The translations under genes and the position numbers were made by a program. Positions 36,561 to 46,603 of a DNA stretch of 64,000 bases are shown one piece after another. How positions within the stretch are numbered: the stretch's first letter is position 1; every line of letters starts with the position of its first letter. The stretch is taken from the NCBI GenBank assembly GCA_025356445.1, contig JANXSZ010000015.1:62001-126000 (forward strand). The letters run 5' to 3'. The notes under the pieces are model-generated. The model made no database searches and had not been told where the DNA came from. It saw nothing but the letters and a program-made list of their open reading frames with translations. The stretch is from Betaproteobacteria bacterium (lineage in GTDB: Bacteria; Pseudomonadota; Gammaproteobacteria; Burkholderiales; Burkholderiaceae_C).

Positions 36561-38189
36561 TTACGCAACGATTCGGGTAGCAGCCGCATTGAGCTTGGGT
36601 GGCGTTTCAAAGGTATGGAAAGGTGCAGGGGAAGGTACTTCCCACTCCAAACCTTCAGCGCCTTCCCAAGGTTTTTGAGCCGCTTTTTCACCAATGCCAC
36701 GCATAGAGGGCAACACAATGAACAAGAAGAAATACACCTGTGCAAAACCGAAAGCAAATGCGCCCACTGAGGCGACAGCATTGAAGTCAGCAAACTGCAT
36801 TGGGTAGTCAGCATAACGGCGTGGCATACCAGCCAGACCCAAAAAGTGCATAGGGAAGAACGTCACGTTAAACGCAATCAGACTCCACCAGAAATGGATC
36901 TTACCGCGTGTTTCGTTGTACATCACACCGGTCCATTTAGGGCACCAGTAGTAATAACCTGCAAACATGGCATATAAAGAGCCCGCCACCAATACATAGT
37001 GGAAGTGGGCAACTACGTAGTAGGTATCCTGGAGCTGAATATCAATCGGTGCCATGGCCAAAATCAGACCCGTGAAGCCCCCCATCGTGAACACAAAAAT
37101 GAAGCCCACCGCAAATAGCATCGGGGTTTCAAACGTCATTGATCCCTGCCACATGGTGGCGATCCAGTTGAAGATTTTCACAGCAGTAGGCACAGCGATC
37201 AACATCGTGGCGTACATAAAGAACAACTGACCTGTCACGGGCATACCGGTCGTGAACATATGGTGTGCCCACACAATGAACGACAAAATGGCAATCGACG
37301 ATGTGGCGTACACCATGGAGGCGTAACCGAACAATTTCTTACGGGCAAAAGCAGGCACGATCTGGCTCACGATGCCGAAAGCCGGCAAGATCATGATGTA
37401 CACCTCGGGATGACCGAAGAACCAGAAAATGTGCTGGTACATCACAGGGTCACCACCGCCCGCAGGGTTGAAGAAGGTGGTACCAAAGTGACGGTCTGTC
37501 AGCGTCATGGTGATCGCGCCAGCCAACACGGGCATCACGGCAATCAGCAAGTAAGCTGTAATCAACCATGTCCAGCAAAACATCGGCATCTTCATCAACG
37601 TCATGCCGGGAGCACGCATGTTGAGGATGGTCACGATGATGTTGATAGAACCCATGATGGACGAAGCGCCCAAGATGTGCATTGCAAAAATGCCCGCGTC
37701 CATTGACGGGCCCATTTGCAACGTGAGGGGTGCGTACAGCGTCCAACCTGCAGCGGGGGCACCACCTGGCATGAAAAAGGAACCCACCAGCATCAAAGCC
37801 GCAGGAATCATCAGCCAGAAGCTGAAGTTGTTCATACGTGCAAAGGCCATATCACCTGCACCGATTTGCAACGGAATCATCCAATTGGCAAAGCCAACGA
37901 AAGCCGGCATGATGGCACCGAACACCATGATGAGCCCGTGCATGGTGGTCAACGAATTGAACAACTCGGGATTCACCAACTGCAGACCTGGCTGAAATAA
38001 CTCAGCCCGAATCAACAAAGCCAAGACACCGCCAATCATCAGCATGGTGAAGGCAAACAGCAGATACAAGGTACCAATGTCCTTGTGGTTGGTCGCATAG
38101 ACCCAACGCCGCCAGCCTGTAGGGGCGTGGTGCTCATGGTGATCGTCATGCCCATGATCGTGGTCGTGATGGCCTAGAACTGCACTCAT
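36561..38189 (-). CDS. ctaD: Cytochrome c oxidase subunit I
   Basis: This 542-residue protein of twelve membrane helices has the haem-copper motif [13 protein letters not shown], the cross-linked His-Tyr region, the WAHHMFTTG CuB histidines and the VVAHFHYVL haem ligands. It is the catalytic A-type subunit with haem a, haem a3 and CuB, reducing oxygen and pumping protons. The N-terminus is His-rich ([15 protein letters not shown]), a possible copper-handling tail seen in related species. Confidence 0.98.
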   Translation of the reverse strand: MSAVLGHHDHDHGHDDHHEHHAPTGWRRWVYATNHKDIGTLYLLFAFTMLMIGGVLALLIRAELFQPGLQLVNPELFNSLTTMHGLIMVFGAIMPAFVGFANWMIPLQIGAGDMAFARMNNFSFWLMIPAALMLVGSFFMPGGAPAAGWTLYAPLTLQMGPSMDAGIFAMHILGASSIMGSINIIVTILNMRAPGMTLMKMPMFCWTWLITAYLLIAVMPVLAGAITMTLTDRHFGTTFFNPAGGGDPVMYQHIFWFFGHPEVYIMILPAFGIVSQIVPAFARKKLFGYASMVYATSSIAILSFIVWAHHMFTTGMPVTGQLFFMYATMLIAVPTAVKIFNWIATMWQGSMTFETPMLFAVGFIFVFTMGGFTGLILAMAPIDIQLQDTYYVVAHFHYVLVAGSLYAMFAGYYYWCPKWTGVMYNETRGKIHFWWSLIAFNVTFFPMHFLGLAGMPRRYADYPMQFADFNAVASVGAFAFGFAQVYFFLFIVLPSMRGIGEKAAQKPWEGAEGLEWEVPSPAPFHTFETPPKLNAAATRIVA

Positions 38190-38231
38190 CTTGAATTCCT
38201 TCTCTTTACCAATACGTCTGAATTTGTTTTT

Positions 38232-39407
38232 TTACTTGCGAGCCGACTTCACTTCGGCTGGCTGCACCAATTGACCCGTCTTGTTAGACCAGTTGTTTTT
38301 GGTGAAGGAAATCACAGCAGCGATGTCGGTGTCGCTCAGCGCTTTCCAAGAGGGCATGGCACCGTTGTTCTGACCGTTCAACAAAACTGCAATTTGCTTG
38401 GTTTTGTCTGCATCCAGCACCACAGCAGCACCATCCAGAGGCTTGATCGGGCCAGCGCCCTTGCCATTGGCTTGATGGCAAGCGGCACAGTTTGATGCAT
38501 AAACCTTTTCGCCACGCTTGAGAATATCGTCCAACGCCCACACTTTGGTGGGATCGTCCAGCTTGGCAGCCATTTTCTTCTTCTCGCCATCCACCCACTT
38601 GCTGTAATCTTCAGCAGAGACAACTTTCACATGGATAGGCATGTAGGCGTGCTCTTTGCCGCAAAGCTCAGCACATTGGCCGTAAAAATCGCCTGTTTTC
38701 TCAGCACGAAACCACGTATCCCGCACAAAACCAGGAATCGCATCTTGCTTGATACCAAAAGCGGGCACCATGAAGGCGTGAATCACGTCATTTGCCGTGG
38801 TGATGATGCGAACTTTCTTGTTCACAGGCACAACCAGAGGATTGTCGACTTTGAACAGGTAATCGTCGGGAATGACGCCCTTGGCACCGTCGTTGGACAT
38901 AGCGCGTTGACCCGCATCCAATGTGGAAACAAAGCCAATGCCCTCACCCTCACCCTTGATGTAATCGTAGCCCCACTTCCACTGAATGCCCGTGGCCTTG
39001 ATAGTCAAATCAGCATTGGTGGTGTCCTTTTGAGCGACAAGCACTTTGGTCGCAGGAAGCGCCATGCCGATAACGATGACGAAAGGCACCAGTGTCCAGC
39101 CAATTTCAACCCAGAGCGGCTCGGGAAGGTCACGCGCCACATAGCCGGCAGCCTTGCGGTGCTTCCAAATGGAATAAAACATCACCGCAAAAACGGCAAC
39201 AAAAACGACCGTACAAACAATCAACATGAACCAGTGCAACCAAGCTTGCTCTTCAGCAATTTTGGTCACCGCAGGGTGCAAATTAAGCTGGCGTACCGCA
39301 GGGCCACCAGGCAAATCGTTTACGGCATAGGCGTTGCTGGCAAGCCATGCACTGGCGCCGGTCGCAAACTGGACTAATTTGCGTGGAATGCTATTCATCG
39401 TGTTCAC
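38232..39407 (-). CDS. ctaC: Cytochrome c oxidase subunit II with fused cytochrome c (caa3 type)
   Basis: The 391-residue protein has a signal peptide, two membrane helices, a CuA domain (C-AEL-C-GKEHAYM) and a C-terminal cytochrome c domain (haem motif CAACH, about residue 315). It receives electrons and passes them through CuA to subunit I. First structural gene of the oxidase operon; DUF2244 and methyltransferase genes lie upstream in the same direction. Confidence 0.97.
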   Translation of the reverse strand: MNTMNSIPRKLVQFATGASAWLASNAYAVNDLPGGPAVRQLNLHPAVTKIAEEQAWLHWFMLIVCTVVFVAVFAVMFYSIWKHRKAAGYVARDLPEPLWVEIGWTLVPFVIVIGMALPATKVLVAQKDTTNADLTIKATGIQWKWGYDYIKGEGEGIGFVSTLDAGQRAMSNDGAKGVIPDDYLFKVDNPLVVPVNKKVRIITTANDVIHAFMVPAFGIKQDAIPGFVRDTWFRAEKTGDFYGQCAELCGKEHAYMPIHVKVVSAEDYSKWVDGEKKKMAAKLDDPTKVWALDDILKRGEKVYASNCAACHQANGKGAGPIKPLDGAAVVLDADKTKQIAVLLNGQNNGAMPSWKALSDTDIAAVISFTKNNWSNKTGQLVQPAEVKSARK

Positions 39408-39443
39408 TTCTTATTGCCTCAAATACAAAACACTTGGATGACC

Positions 39444-39977
39444 TTACGCGGTGCGCAAAGCCATGCGAATTTCTCGTGCCAGCACAGCACGCAGCTCAGG
39501 GCGCACATAACGCCCCACCTGCACCCGTCGCCCTTGACCAGACAGCTCAATCAACGAACCATCACTGCCAAGAGGCTCAACACGTACCCAATCTCGGTTG
39601 AACTCGGAACGCACTCTGCGACCCGAGCTTTCCAACTCCACAACCAACTGCGCACCTTGCAGTGAAATTTTTTCACCGTCTGTAGCGTGCCGCGCGTAGA
39701 CCAAAAAAGCCAAACCCACGGCCATCAATTCCAGACAGGCGAAAGGCATCACCATCAAGACGCCTTGCAGCCAAAAAAATCCACCGATACCCAGGGATAT
39801 AGCGCACAGCGAGGCATAAGCCCAAGCCAATTGCACCGGCGTTACCGAGCAGTTACGCTTCAAAAACCAATGGATTGTCTGGCCTGAAACAGTTGCAAAA
39901 CGGAAAACCGGGTTAGACAAGGTGTGTGGCTCTCTAAACTGGCCAGGGATTGGTTGGGACAATACCCACCAAAGCAC
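39444..39977 (-). CDS. DUF2244 membrane protein
   Basis: This 177-residue protein has two central membrane helices and a C-terminal soluble domain (VELESSGRRVRSEFNRDWVRVE, GRRVQVGRYVRPELRAVLA). DUF2244 proteins commonly precede coxB and are of unknown function. The GTG at 39977 has an AGG ribosome-binding site; a TTG at 39920 is possible and would start nearer the conserved part. Confidence 0.75.
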   Translation of the reverse strand: MLWWVLSQPIPGQFREPHTLSNPVFRFATVSGQTIHWFLKRNCSVTPVQLAWAYASLCAISLGIGGFFWLQGVLMVMPFACLELMAVGLAFLVYARHATDGEKISLQGAQLVVELESSGRRVRSEFNRDWVRVEPLGSDGSLIELSGQGRRVQVGRYVRPELRAVLAREIRMALRTA

Positions 39978-40093
39978 CTAACTTTGAATCTCTTTAAGGT
40001 AAAAATTCACTGTCTGCGATTGTAGCGTGGGTTAACCCGAGGCAAAGTTGCGAAAACCCTCGACCAGACCGGCACTTTGACACTGCAAGGGTG

Positions 40094-41005
40094 TCACTGA
40101 GCCCCAGGACCACGTCCCGTCCTGAGCATACTGCGCATATCTTCCAGCGAAAATGCACTTTGATCAGCCAAACGTACCCGAGGCACGGGCTTGAACGCAT
40201 GACCGTAGACCACCTCAAAACTCAGCGTCAACGGCTCTAGATTGTCACCATGTGGACGCAAATGACGAATAATGGCCTCCTCCAGATCGGCTCGCCAGCG
40301 TGGCGTTCGCAGACCCGCAAAGCGTTTGGGATTCAAATTGCGACCCAACTCCCGCAAGTCGGCCAATAACCGTTGCGGCGTTGCATAGGTCAACGTGATG
40401 CGCTCCATGTCCATCACCGGCTCTGCAAAACCCGCTTGCACCAACATATCGCCCCAATCGTGCATATCAGTGAAAGCGTGCCCTGGTGCCGGCCAGTCCA
40501 TCGCCTGGTAAAGCCCGCGCAGCTCACGTAAAGTATCTGGCCCAAGGCAAGAAAACATCAAAAAACCATCTACCGCCAGGGCTTGGTGCCAGTTTTGTAT
40601 CAACTGTTGAGGATCAGCCGCCATGTGCAGCCCCATGTTGGCCCACAGCATTTGCACTGCCGCTGGAGGCGGTGTCTCAAAACGCAAAGGCCGCGACGTC
40701 CATCGGACAGGATGCCACCACGGCCTGGCAAACAACTGCTCGGCCATCAGCCGTCGCGCCTCAGACAGCTCCACCACATAGCACAGAGCTTCAGGATAAC
40801 GCTTACTGAGCAAGGCCTGCGCTTGCAAGCCGCCACGCACAGCATCCCAATGCGCCCAGGCTTCGGGCTGAAGGCGAATCAAATCCAAGCGCTCCTCCAT
40901 CCGGCGAGCGACCTCTTCATGCAGCCATGGCGAACCTTTGGCGGTCAGTGCAGCCCAACGAGCGGCGGCAACAGGATCAATCGTGGGGGGTAAGTGTTTA
41001 GGCAT
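40094..41005 (-). CDS. BioC-like SAM-dependent methyltransferase
   Basis: About 303 residues. Blocks typical of malonyl-ACP methyltransferase BioC-like enzymes are present: WALLHEEVARRM-type start, LWANMGLHMAADPQQLIQNWHQAL, and GFLMFSCLGPDTLRELR. The SAM-binding glycine loop is degenerate, as often seen in the betaproteobacterial paralogue. It may work in biotin synthesis or be a non-biotin relative; no other bio gene is near. ATG 41005 chosen over GTG 41011. Confidence 0.72.
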   Translation of the reverse strand: MPKHLPPTIDPVAAARWAALTAKGSPWLHEEVARRMEERLDLIRLQPEAWAHWDAVRGGLQAQALLSKRYPEALCYVVELSEARRLMAEQLFARPWWHPVRWTSRPLRFETPPPAAVQMLWANMGLHMAADPQQLIQNWHQALAVDGFLMFSCLGPDTLRELRGLYQAMDWPAPGHAFTDMHDWGDMLVQAGFAEPVMDMERITLTYATPQRLLADLRELGRNLNPKRFAGLRTPRWRADLEEAIIRHLRPHGDNLEPLTLSFEVVYGHAFKPVPRVRLADQSAFSLEDMRSMLRTGRGPGAQ

Positions 41006-41135
41006 CGCCACTGAGTTTAAAGCTTGAATCCGCCTCGCAGGGCGTGGTGGATTCAGCCCAAGAAGTGGCCTTTAAACTCGGTGGCATGCCCTTGCATTTG
41101 TCCTTTTCTATTTTCTGCATCCACAGAACTGCTCC

Positions 41136-41855
41136 ATGCGCCACAGCTGGCTGAGCCTGAGCACACACTGGATACCCAGTGTGTGCAGCGTTTGCCATGC
41201 TTGGCCTTCACAGCCTGTATGCGAAGCCTGCGTAACGCGCTTTGCACAGCCACGCCCACGCTGTAAGCGATGCGCCCTGCCCGTCCCCCAAGGCATAGCC
41301 TTGTGCGGGGACTGCCTCGTCAACCCCCCCCCATTGGACGCCTGCTTTGCCGCAGTGGCCTATGGCTACCCCTGGTCGGACTTGGTAGCCCGCTTCAAAT
41401 TTCGCGATCATCCCAGCCAGGCAAAACCGCTGGCACTGCTGATGCGCAGTGTGCCGTTCATCGAACCAGCCTTAGAGCAAGCCCAAGTGATCGTACCGAT
41501 GCCGCTGTCTCCCCAGCGGCTTCGCGAACGTGGCTATAACCAAGCCTGGGAACTGGCCAGGTGGCTCGCGCCCTCGGTACCCAACAGCCAGAAACTCAAT
41601 CCTCACCTGCTGCTGCGCATCACCGATACGCCGCCACAAGCTGGACTGAACCGGGAAGCGCGTTTGCGTAACCTGCATACCGCCTTCGCGGTAGATCCCC
41701 TGCGCGTCGCCCAACTGCAAGGCCAGCACGTGGTGCTGGTCGATGATGTGATGACCAGTGGCGCTTCACTGCACGCCGCAGCGCTTACCCTGCGGGCAGC
41801 GGGAGCCACCCACATCACCGGACTGGTGTTTGCACGCACCGAGCCGCAGGCTTAA
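41136..41855 (+). CDS. comF: ComF-family phosphoribosyltransferase-like protein
   Basis: The 239-residue protein has an N-terminal zinc-finger-like set of Cys pairs (CSVC, CEAC, CKRC, CGDC). A type I PRTase domain follows with the PRPP loop VVLVDDVMTSGASL and the RGYNQA motif. ComF relatives take part in DNA uptake during transformation. It is divergent from the methyltransferase and is followed by trmL. Confidence 0.9.
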   Translation: MRHSWLSLSTHWIPSVCSVCHAWPSQPVCEACVTRFAQPRPRCKRCALPVPQGIALCGDCLVNPPPLDACFAAVAYGYPWSDLVARFKFRDHPSQAKPLALLMRSVPFIEPALEQAQVIVPMPLSPQRLRERGYNQAWELARWLAPSVPNSQKLNPHLLLRITDTPPQAGLNREARLRNLHTAFAVDPLRVAQLQGQHVVLVDDVMTSGASLHAAALTLRAAGATHITGLVFARTEPQA

Positions 41856-41903
41856 TACCTAATTACCTGATACCCAACACCTATAAACGCTAGAAAAACC
41901 ACC

Positions 41904-42371
41904 ATGTTCAACATCGTCTTGGTCGAACCCGAAATCCCTCCCAACACCGGCAATGTGATCCGCCTCGCAGCGAACACTGGCTGCACCCTGCATTTGATCG
42001 AACCCCTGGGTTTTTCAATGGACGACAAGCACATGCGCCGCGCAGGCTTGGATTACCACGAATACGCGCAAACGCTGCGCCATGCCGACTGGCCGAGCTT
42101 CTTGCGGGAAGCGCAACCGGCACCAGACCGGCTGTTCGCGATGACGACCAAAGGCACACGCCGCGTGCATGACGTGGCGTTTCAAGCCGGGGACTGGTTG
42201 GTGTTTGGCAACGAGACGCGCGGCCTGGCTCCTGCTGTGCGCGACACTTTCCCTGAGCTACAGCGCTTGATACTGCCTATGCGCCAGGGCCAGCGCAGTC
42301 TGAATCTTTCGAACGCCGTGGCGGTGTCCGTCTTCGAGGCGTGGCGGCAAAACGGGTTTGGCCCGCTTTAA
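41904..42371 (+). CDS. trmL: tRNA (cytidine/uridine-34-2'-O)-methyltransferase TrmL
   Basis: The 155-residue SPOUT enzyme has MFNIVLVEPEIPPNTGNVIRLAANTG at the start and the knot motifs FGNETRGL and LPMRQGQRSLNLSNAVAVSVFEAWR. It methylates the wobble ribose of certain leucine tRNAs. Length and motifs are typical. Probably co-transcribed with comF (48 bp gap). Confidence 0.95.
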   Translation: MFNIVLVEPEIPPNTGNVIRLAANTGCTLHLIEPLGFSMDDKHMRRAGLDYHEYAQTLRHADWPSFLREAQPAPDRLFAMTTKGTRRVHDVAFQAGDWLVFGNETRGLAPAVRDTFPELQRLILPMRQGQRSLNLSNAVAVSVFEAWRQNGFGPL

Positions 42372-42392
42372 CCGCCATCTTGAATCCCCTCT

Positions 42393-43370
42393 TTAGCCGC
42401 CCTTGTTGGCCAAGCCCAGCTTTTCAATGATGATTTTCTCTGAGGCAAAACTGTCACGGGCAAACTTGGTGTATGTCGGTGTGTCCATGTAAATCACCGA
42501 TTGGTCATACTTCTCGAAATTGGCAATGACTGCGGGATCGTCCAGCGTTTTCTTGAATGCGTCCTGGATGGTTTTCACCAAGGCGGGGTCCATGTTTTTA
42601 GGCCCGCACACGCCGAACGGTGAATCCGAAATGGTCTTGTAGCCCAACTCGTCCAGCGTGGGCACATTGGGCCAGCGCTTGGTGCGTTTGCTGCCGTAAG
42701 TGGCCAGCAGGCGCAGCTTGCCGGATTCCACATGCGGCCCCCAGCCGGTCGCGTCTGTCGCACCCATGATGTGACCACCCAGCACGGCCTGCATGTTGTC
42801 GGCATTGCCTTTGAAGGGCACATGCGTCAATTTGATGCCAGCACGTTGGGCGAACTCTTCCACCGCCAAATGCGGACTGGTTCCCGCGCCTGTCGAACCG
42901 TAAGTGAACTTGTCAGGATTCGCTTTGGCATAGTCCACCAAATCCTTGATGCTTTTGATGGGCGAGCCAGCAGGCACCACAAAGCCAAAGGTGTAACCCG
43001 TCAAACAAGCGATCCAGGTGAAGTCTTTCAGCGTGTCAAACGCCACTTTTTGCATGTGTGGAATACGGAACACACCGTGCGGCAACTGTGACAACGTATA
43101 GCCATCAGGCTTGGCGTTGACCAGCTCAATCGCCCCCAGCATACCGCCCGCACCGGGCTTGTTGTCCACGATGATGGTTTGCCCAAGAATATTGCCCGCG
43201 CTCAAGGCCAGCGCACGGATCACGCCATCGGTAGATCCCCCCGCAGGCCAAGGGCAAATATAGCGAATCGGGCGCGAGGGGTAAGACTGCGCACGCACCA
43301 GCGACGGTGCAGACACGCCCACCAACGCAGCGCTGGAGGCAGCGAGAAAATCACGACGAAGGATAGCCAT
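42393..43370 (-). CDS. Bug/TctC-family tripartite tricarboxylate receptor
   Basis: From ATG 43370 (AGGAGA ribosome-binding site) this is a 325-residue periplasmic receptor. The signal is twin-arginine-like (LRRDFLAASSAALVG) and the Bug pattern is clear (YPSRPIRYICPWPAGGSTDGVIRALA, VDNKPGAGGM). Bug proteins bind carboxylates, amides or aromatic acids. No tctAB permease genes are adjacent, which is the norm for the expanded Bug families of Burkholderiales. Confidence 0.9.
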   Translation of the reverse strand: MAILRRDFLAASSAALVGVSAPSLVRAQSYPSRPIRYICPWPAGGSTDGVIRALALSAGNILGQTIIVDNKPGAGGMLGAIELVNAKPDGYTLSQLPHGVFRIPHMQKVAFDTLKDFTWIACLTGYTFGFVVPAGSPIKSIKDLVDYAKANPDKFTYGSTGAGTSPHLAVEEFAQRAGIKLTHVPFKGNADNMQAVLGGHIMGATDATGWGPHVESGKLRLLATYGSKRTKRWPNVPTLDELGYKTISDSPFGVCGPKNMDPALVKTIQDAFKKTLDDPAVIANFEKYDQSVIYMDTPTYTKFARDSFASEKIIIEKLGLANKGG

Positions 43371-43435
43371 AGGTCTCCTGATCTGAGTAATGTTGTCTTG
43401 ATGTTGTCCTGATATTGTCCGAATGCGGACAAGGT

Positions 43436-43891
43436 TCAAGGGTAGCGTCGCGTCAGCGATTCGGCCACGCACACCGGCTTGGTGACACCTTCGCGCTCCA
43501 CCGACACCTCCCACACCATTTGCATCCCACCGTTGTCAATCGGGTCGCACTTGAGCAGCTTCATATGGGCACGCAGACGGCTGCCCACGGGCACGGGCGA
43601 CATGAAACGCACCTTGTTCAATCCGTAGTTCACCCCCATTTTGGATTCCACAATCTCAAACGAAGACTCGAAAAATTTCGGCAGCAGCGACAGCGTTAAA
43701 AACCCATGCGCAATCGGCCCGCCAAAAGGCCCAGCCTTGGCGCGTTCCACATCGACGTGAATCCACTGCTGGTCACCCGTGGCCTCGGCAAACAGGTTGA
43801 CCTGCGCCTGGGTGACGGTGATCCAGTCGCTAGTGGCCACGTCTTGGCCCACAAAGCCTGCCAGCTCAGATAAGGTTTGAAAAGTCTTCAT
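43436..43891 (-). CDS. MaoC-like hotdog-fold dehydratase
   Basis: The 151-residue protein has the hydratase-2 motif (FAEATGDQQWIHVD then GPIAHGFLTLSLLP) with the Asp and His expected at the active site. Related enzymes hydrate (R)-enoyl-CoA thioesters in fatty acid or polyhydroxyalkanoate metabolism. It is upstream of the Bug receptor in the same direction. Confidence 0.88.
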   Translation of the reverse strand: MKTFQTLSELAGFVGQDVATSDWITVTQAQVNLFAEATGDQQWIHVDVERAKAGPFGGPIAHGFLTLSLLPKFFESSFEIVESKMGVNYGLNKVRFMSPVPVGSRLRAHMKLLKCDPIDNGGMQMVWEVSVEREGVTKPVCVAESLTRRYP

Positions 43892-43955
43892 AAGTCTCCA
43901 GAGTCCTACTCGGTGGTTTTGGGGATGAGGGATGTTTCGCTGCTATGGTAACGGG

Positions 43956-44612
43956 ATGGACTCTCAAAACCCGCCCCAGAGTGACAGCATCTACGTTATT
44001 GCCGCCCATCCCGACTGGCGTAACTCCAAAGTCAACCGACGCTTGTTCGCGCAAGCGCAAAACATCGCCAAAGCGGCGCCCAGTGTGGTCGTCAACGATT
44101 TGTACGGCAGTTACCCTGACTACTTCATCGACATCGCCACCGAGCAACGCCGCCTGGCTGCTGCGCAATTGGTCATTTTGCTGCACCCCATCCACTGGTA
44201 TTCCATGCCAGCCCTGCAAAAACTGTGGCTCGACGAGGTACTGACCTTCGGCTGGGCCTATGGACGAACCGAGGGGCAGCCCAGTGCCCTGCACGGCAAA
44301 GACCTGTGGCTGGTTGCAACCACCGGCGGCTCTGAAGCGGCCTACCACCCGCAGGGCTACAACCGCTACTTTTTTGACGCTTTTTTGCCACCATATGAGC
44401 AAACAGCGACCCTCTGCGGGATGCGCTTTTTGCCGCCGTTGCTGCTGCACGGTGCCCATGCCAGCACAGAAGCCGAAGTAGACGCCCACATCACCGTATT
44501 TGGTGAGCGCCTGCAAAGCTACCCCCATTGGCCTGAGCTGGACGATCTGGACACCTGCCCCACCTGCATTGTGCCTGCCACAGAACGCCCCGCCGAACAC
44601 GCCTCGACCTGA
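43956..44612 (+). CDS. kefF: KefF-like NAD(P)H oxidoreductase
   Basis: From ATG 43956 about 218 residues of the flavodoxin-fold NQO/KefF family. Motifs: YVIAAHPDWRNSKVNRRL, LLHPIHWYSMPALQKLWLDEVLTFGWAYG, and the ATTGGSEAAYHPQGYNRY loop. KefF is the soluble activating subunit of the KefC potassium efflux system, and kefC begins 8 bp downstream. The C-terminal tail carries a CPTC pair not seen in the enterobacterial protein. Confidence 0.85.
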   Translation: MDSQNPPQSDSIYVIAAHPDWRNSKVNRRLFAQAQNIAKAAPSVVVNDLYGSYPDYFIDIATEQRRLAAAQLVILLHPIHWYSMPALQKLWLDEVLTFGWAYGRTEGQPSALHGKDLWLVATTGGSEAAYHPQGYNRYFFDAFLPPYEQTATLCGMRFLPPLLLHGAHASTEAEVDAHITVFGERLQSYPHWPELDDLDTCPTCIVPATERPAEHAST

Positions 44613-44620
44613 TAAGCACC

Positions 44621-46453
44621 ATGGAACACACCCCTACCTGGCTGGTCAACAGCTTCATCTACCTCTCTGCCGCCGTCATCGCAGTGCCACTTTCCAAAGC
44701 CATCGGCCTGGGCTCCATCATTGGCTACCTCGCAGCGGGCATCGCCATCGGGCCGTGGGGGCTAGGGCTGGTCAGCAATGTGGAAGACATCCTGCACTTT
44801 GCCGAATTCGGCGTGGTGCTGATGCTCTTTTTGGTGGGTCTGGAACTGGAGCCCAAGCGGCTGTGGAGCCTGCGTCGGCCCATCTTCGGCTGGGGCAGCG
44901 CCCAAGTGCTGGGCTGCACCGCTGTGCTGATGTTGGCAGGCTGGGCGGTGGGCGTGCCATGGAAGATTTCACTGGTAGCGGCTTTAGGCCTTGCCTTGTC
45001 CTCCACCGCCATCGCCTTGCAGGTCATGGGTGAGCGCAACCTGCTGCAAACGGCCAGTGGACAGTCTGGGTTTTCTATTTTGCTGTTCCAGGATGTGGCC
45101 GCCATCCCCATCTTGGCTTTGCTGCCGCTTTTAGGCACCGTTTTAGAGTCTGATGAGGCCTTAGAGCACACCAGTAAAGCGATAGAAGCTCTCAAAATCA
45201 TAGCAGTCATTGGCGGTATTGTGCTTGGTGGTCGGCTGCTGATGCATCCTCTGTTCCGCTGGATTGCGCGCTCCAACACACCCGAAATCTTCACCGCTGC
45301 CTCGCTCCTGTTGGTGGTGGGCATCGCTGGGCTGATGCAACTCGTTGGCCTGTCGATGGCCCTCGGGGCCTTTTTAGCGGGCGTGCTGCTGGCCGAAAGC
45401 GAATACCGCCGCGAACTGGAAACCGATATCGAACCCTTCAAAGGCCTCTTGCTGGGCTTGTTCTTCATCGCCGTAGGCATGAGCATCGACTTTGGCGTGC
45501 TGATGAAATCTCCCGGCCTGATGGCGGCTGTGGTGCTGGCGTTCTTCACGCTCAAGATCGCCACCATTTACGGCCTGACGCGCCTCATGGGCCTGCCCGT
45601 GCAAGAACGCCCCGTGCTCACACTGCTGCTGGCACAGGGCGGCGAATTCGCCTTTGTGGTGTTCCAAACCGCCGCCGGCGCCCATGTTTTTTCGGCGGAA
45701 ACGTCTTCACTGCTGATCGGTGCCGTCGCCATTTCCATGCTGCTCAGCCCGCTGCTGCTGGTGCTGGTAGACAAGCTCTTGCTGCCCCGCTATGCCAATG
45801 CCAACAAGCCCACGCTGGAAGAAATCTCTGAGCCGCAAAGCGCCAGCGTCATCATTGCGGGCTTTGGCCGCTATGGCCAGATCGTCGTGCGTATTTTGAG
45901 CGCCCAAGGGATTGCCGCTACGGTGCTTGACCATGATGTGGACATGATCGAAACCGCCCGTTTGCTGGGTTCACGCGTGTTTTACGGCGATGCCACCCGG
46001 CTGGACTTGCTGCGCACTGCGGGTGCTGAATCCGCCAAAATTCTGGTGATTGCCGTAGACAGCGTAGACCAGTCGCTGGCCATCGCCGACCTCGCCCATG
46101 AACACTTCCCCCACCTGAAAGTCGTGGCCCGCGCGCGCGACGTGACGCACTGGTACAAACTCAAAGACCGGGGTGTCACCCTAATGGAGCGTGAGCTGTT
46201 CGAGAGCAGCCTGCGTTCTGGGCGCAGTGTGCTGGAGCTGCTCGGCTATGCCCACCATGAGGCCCGCCGCGTCACCCTGCGCTTTCGACACCATAACCTC
46301 GCACTGCTGGAAAAAATGCATCCCCTCTACAAAGACCGGGGCAAAGCCATCGCCGCCATCAAAGTGGGGCGCCAGCAGTTTGAAGACCAAATGGCGCAAG
46401 AGCGCGCTGAACACGAACAGCGCACTGGGCCCCCGCAGGGTTGGGGGCAGTAG
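44621..46453 (+). CDS. kefC: Glutathione-regulated potassium efflux antiporter KefC/KefB
   Basis: The 610-residue CPA2 antiporter has about twelve membrane helices (to about 385) with the GYLAAGIAIGPWGLGL and FFIAVGMSIDFG blocks. A C-terminal TrkA-N domain follows (VIIAGFGRYGQIV Rossmann loop, then YGDATRLDLLRTAGAE). It exchanges K+ for H+ to protect cells from electrophiles. It forms an operon with kefF. A dispersed-repeat copy at 45187-45204 encodes part of a loop (IEALKIIAVI). Confidence 0.93.
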   Translation: MEHTPTWLVNSFIYLSAAVIAVPLSKAIGLGSIIGYLAAGIAIGPWGLGLVSNVEDILHFAEFGVVLMLFLVGLELEPKRLWSLRRPIFGWGSAQVLGCTAVLMLAGWAVGVPWKISLVAALGLALSSTAIALQVMGERNLLQTASGQSGFSILLFQDVAAIPILALLPLLGTVLESDEALEHTSKAIEALKIIAVIGGIVLGGRLLMHPLFRWIARSNTPEIFTAASLLLVVGIAGLMQLVGLSMALGAFLAGVLLAESEYRRELETDIEPFKGLLLGLFFIAVGMSIDFGVLMKSPGLMAAVVLAFFTLKIATIYGLTRLMGLPVQERPVLTLLLAQGGEFAFVVFQTAAGAHVFSAETSSLLIGAVAISMLLSPLLLVLVDKLLLPRYANANKPTLEEISEPQSASVIIAGFGRYGQIVVRILSAQGIAATVLDHDVDMIETARLLGSRVFYGDATRLDLLRTAGAESAKILVIAVDSVDQSLAIADLAHEHFPHLKVVARARDVTHWYKLKDRGVTLMERELFESSLRSGRSVLELLGYAHHEARRVTLRFRHHNLALLEKMHPLYKDRGKAIAAIKVGRQQFEDQMAQERAEHEQRTGPPQGWGQ

Positions 46454-46603
46454 CGTCCATTCCCGTCATGCAAGTATGTTGATCCGGCATGGCCTTGCCG
46501 CCAAAGCATCACACCTTCCCCATTGCCCCAGCGCATGCCGTCCAGTATCTTCACGGGGTCAGGTTGCTGACGGAACACTCACCCAAGAAATTAGGCATGA
46601 CGC